This document shows positions 63,247 to 64,000 of a stretch of 64,000 bases of DNA, piece after piece (position 1 is the first letter of the stretch; each line of letters starts with the position of its first letter). The notes under the pieces are model-generated. The model saw only the letters and a program-made list of their open reading frames with translations, was not told where the DNA came from and made no database searches. The position numbers were made by a program, and so were the translations under genes. The stretch spans positions 129,307 through 193,306 of the forward strand of contig NZ_SHKM01000002.1 of the NCBI RefSeq assembly GCF_004217225.1. The letters run 5' to 3'. Source of the DNA: Azospira oryzae. Its GTDB lineage: Bacteria > Pseudomonadota > Gammaproteobacteria > Burkholderiales > Rhodocyclaceae.

Positions 63247-64000
63247 CTACCCCTTCGCCGCATGTCTCACCGCAGCCACCGCCGCCAGGCGACCTTCGCG
63301 GACGAAGGCGTCCACGTTGGCTTCCAGGTCGTCTGGTTCGTACAGGTAGTTCACCATCATGCCGTAGGACTGTTTGAAGCCCTTGGCGGCGGTGTCGGCG
63401 AGGAAGTTGAGGCGCTCCACCCGGGCGCCGTTGCCCAGGTGGAAGCGGGCCACCGGATCAAAGGGCTTGTCGCCGGACTTACCGGTGAGCAGGTAGCGGG
63501 CGGCCAGACGCACCAGGCCCGGCTCGATGAGCCTCGCCAGACGGGCATCTGCAGCCCATTCGCCCTTGGGCAGCAGGGCCCGCAGGGCATCGGCGTCGGG
63601 TTCGATGCCGGCATGCTTGGCGATCTTGGCCAGATCGGGCGCGAAGCAGGCGGCGAACACTTCCGGGTTGCGGTCGGCCCACAGGCGCAGGGTGGGCAGG
63701 GGTGAAAGGGTGGCGAAGGTCTTGAGGCGGGGGAAGTCACGCTTGAGGTCATCGATCACCCGCTTCAGCAGGAAGTTGCCGAAGGAGACGCCGCGCAGGC
63801 CCACCTGGGTGTTGGAGATGGAATAGAAAATGGCGGTATCGGCCCGGTGCGGGTCGGCGGTGGGGGCGTCCTCGTCCAGCAGGTGTTGCACCGAGTCGGA
63901 GAGCTTATTGACCAGGGCCACTTCGACGAAGATGAGGGGCTCCACCGGCATGCGCGGGTGGAAAAAGGCGTAGCAGCGCCGGTCCGAGTCGAGACGGTTC
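63247..64000 (-). CDS. Malonyl-CoA decarboxylase, 5' end outside window
   Basis: Decarboxylates malonyl-CoA to acetyl-CoA. Only the C-terminal part is visible, about 250 residues, and the frame runs to the window edge. The stretch YAFFHPRMPVEPLIFVEVAL is the MCD catalytic signature, with a further IFYSISNTQVGLRGVSFGN and GFKQSYGMMVNYLYE. An apparent ATG at 63951 is internal. Its context (other malonate genes) cannot be judged from this window. Confidence 0.92.
   Translation of the reverse strand, partial: NRLDSDRRCYAFFHPRMPVEPLIFVEVALVNKLSDSVQHLLDEDAPTADPHRADTAIFYSISNTQVGLRGVSFGNFLLKRVIDDLKRDFPRLKTFATLSPLPTLRLWADRNPEVFAACFAPDLAKIAKHAGIEPDADALRALLPKGEWAADARLARLIEPGLVRLAARYLLTGKSGDKPFDPVARFHLGNGARVERLNFLADTAAKGFKQSYGMMVNYLYEPDDLEANVDAFVREGRLAAVAAVRHAAKG

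Overview
The window looks like chromosomal DNA of a GC-rich betaproteobacterium, most probably of the Rhodocyclaceae (Azospira/Dechlorosoma-like). The reasons are the gene order glyQ-glyS-gmhB-plsC and miaB-phoH-ybeY-corC-lnt, a tight pilMNOPQ operon, a complete cytochrome c maturation operon, a RegB/RegA-type redox pair and the genes around a hydrogen-sensing [NiFe] hydrogenase. The taxon is inferred from style and synteny, not from a marker search.

Layout. 2-3406: the 3' end of a very large RTX protein with a C-terminal serralysin-type protease. 3458-15803: a long minus-strand housekeeping block (FmdE-like protein, CheY-like receiver, gloA, YgjP-like peptidase, plsC, gmhB, glyS, glyQ, lnt, corC, ybeY, phoH, miaB, one exported protein). 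15885-16075: an elongator tRNA-Met with a strong promoter and a bidirectional terminator. 16166-21189: pilMNOPQ for the type IV pilus. 21352-28717: mrcA, a DsrE protein, cyaY, lptM-lysA, a RegB/RegA-like redox two-component system and hslR. 28714-39102: electron transport, comprising napF, a haem-binding cytochrome and napC, then ccmABCDEFGHI, then a dihaem cytochrome c peroxidase. 39471-55020: hydrogenase accessory and sensing genes (hupK, hypA, hypB, hypF, a transglutaminase-like gene, hypC, hypD, hypE, a small unknown, a ZIP transporter, hypX, hoxA, hoxB, hoxC). 55100-57414: a NhaR-like regulator, an HPF-like protein and htpX. 57593-62640: nickel and H2 signalling (nikR, hoxJ/hupT, a NiCoT nickel permease, a TonB receptor). 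62830-64000: a ParB-like orphan and the end of a malonyl-CoA decarboxylase gene.

How the genes fit together. HypA-F, HupK and HypX build the NiFe(CN)2CO site. HoxBC senses H2 and signals through the kinase HoxJ to the NtrC-type regulator HoxA. NikR, the NiCoT permease and the TonB receptor would supply and meter nickel. The structural genes of an energy-conserving uptake hydrogenase are not in the window. Five FNR/Anr-type boxes precede the ccm operon, the peroxidase gene, the hup/hyp operon, hypX and napC. At three of them a -10-like hexamer begins exactly 29.5 bp from the box centre, as in class II FNR promoters. A RegR/RegA-type box lies within a dyad in front of the RegB-like kinase gene, and a NikR-like dyad lies in front of the nickel permease gene. 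The region therefore reads as one regulon answering to oxygen, redox state, H2 and nickel. These regulatory sites are read by eye and none has been tested.
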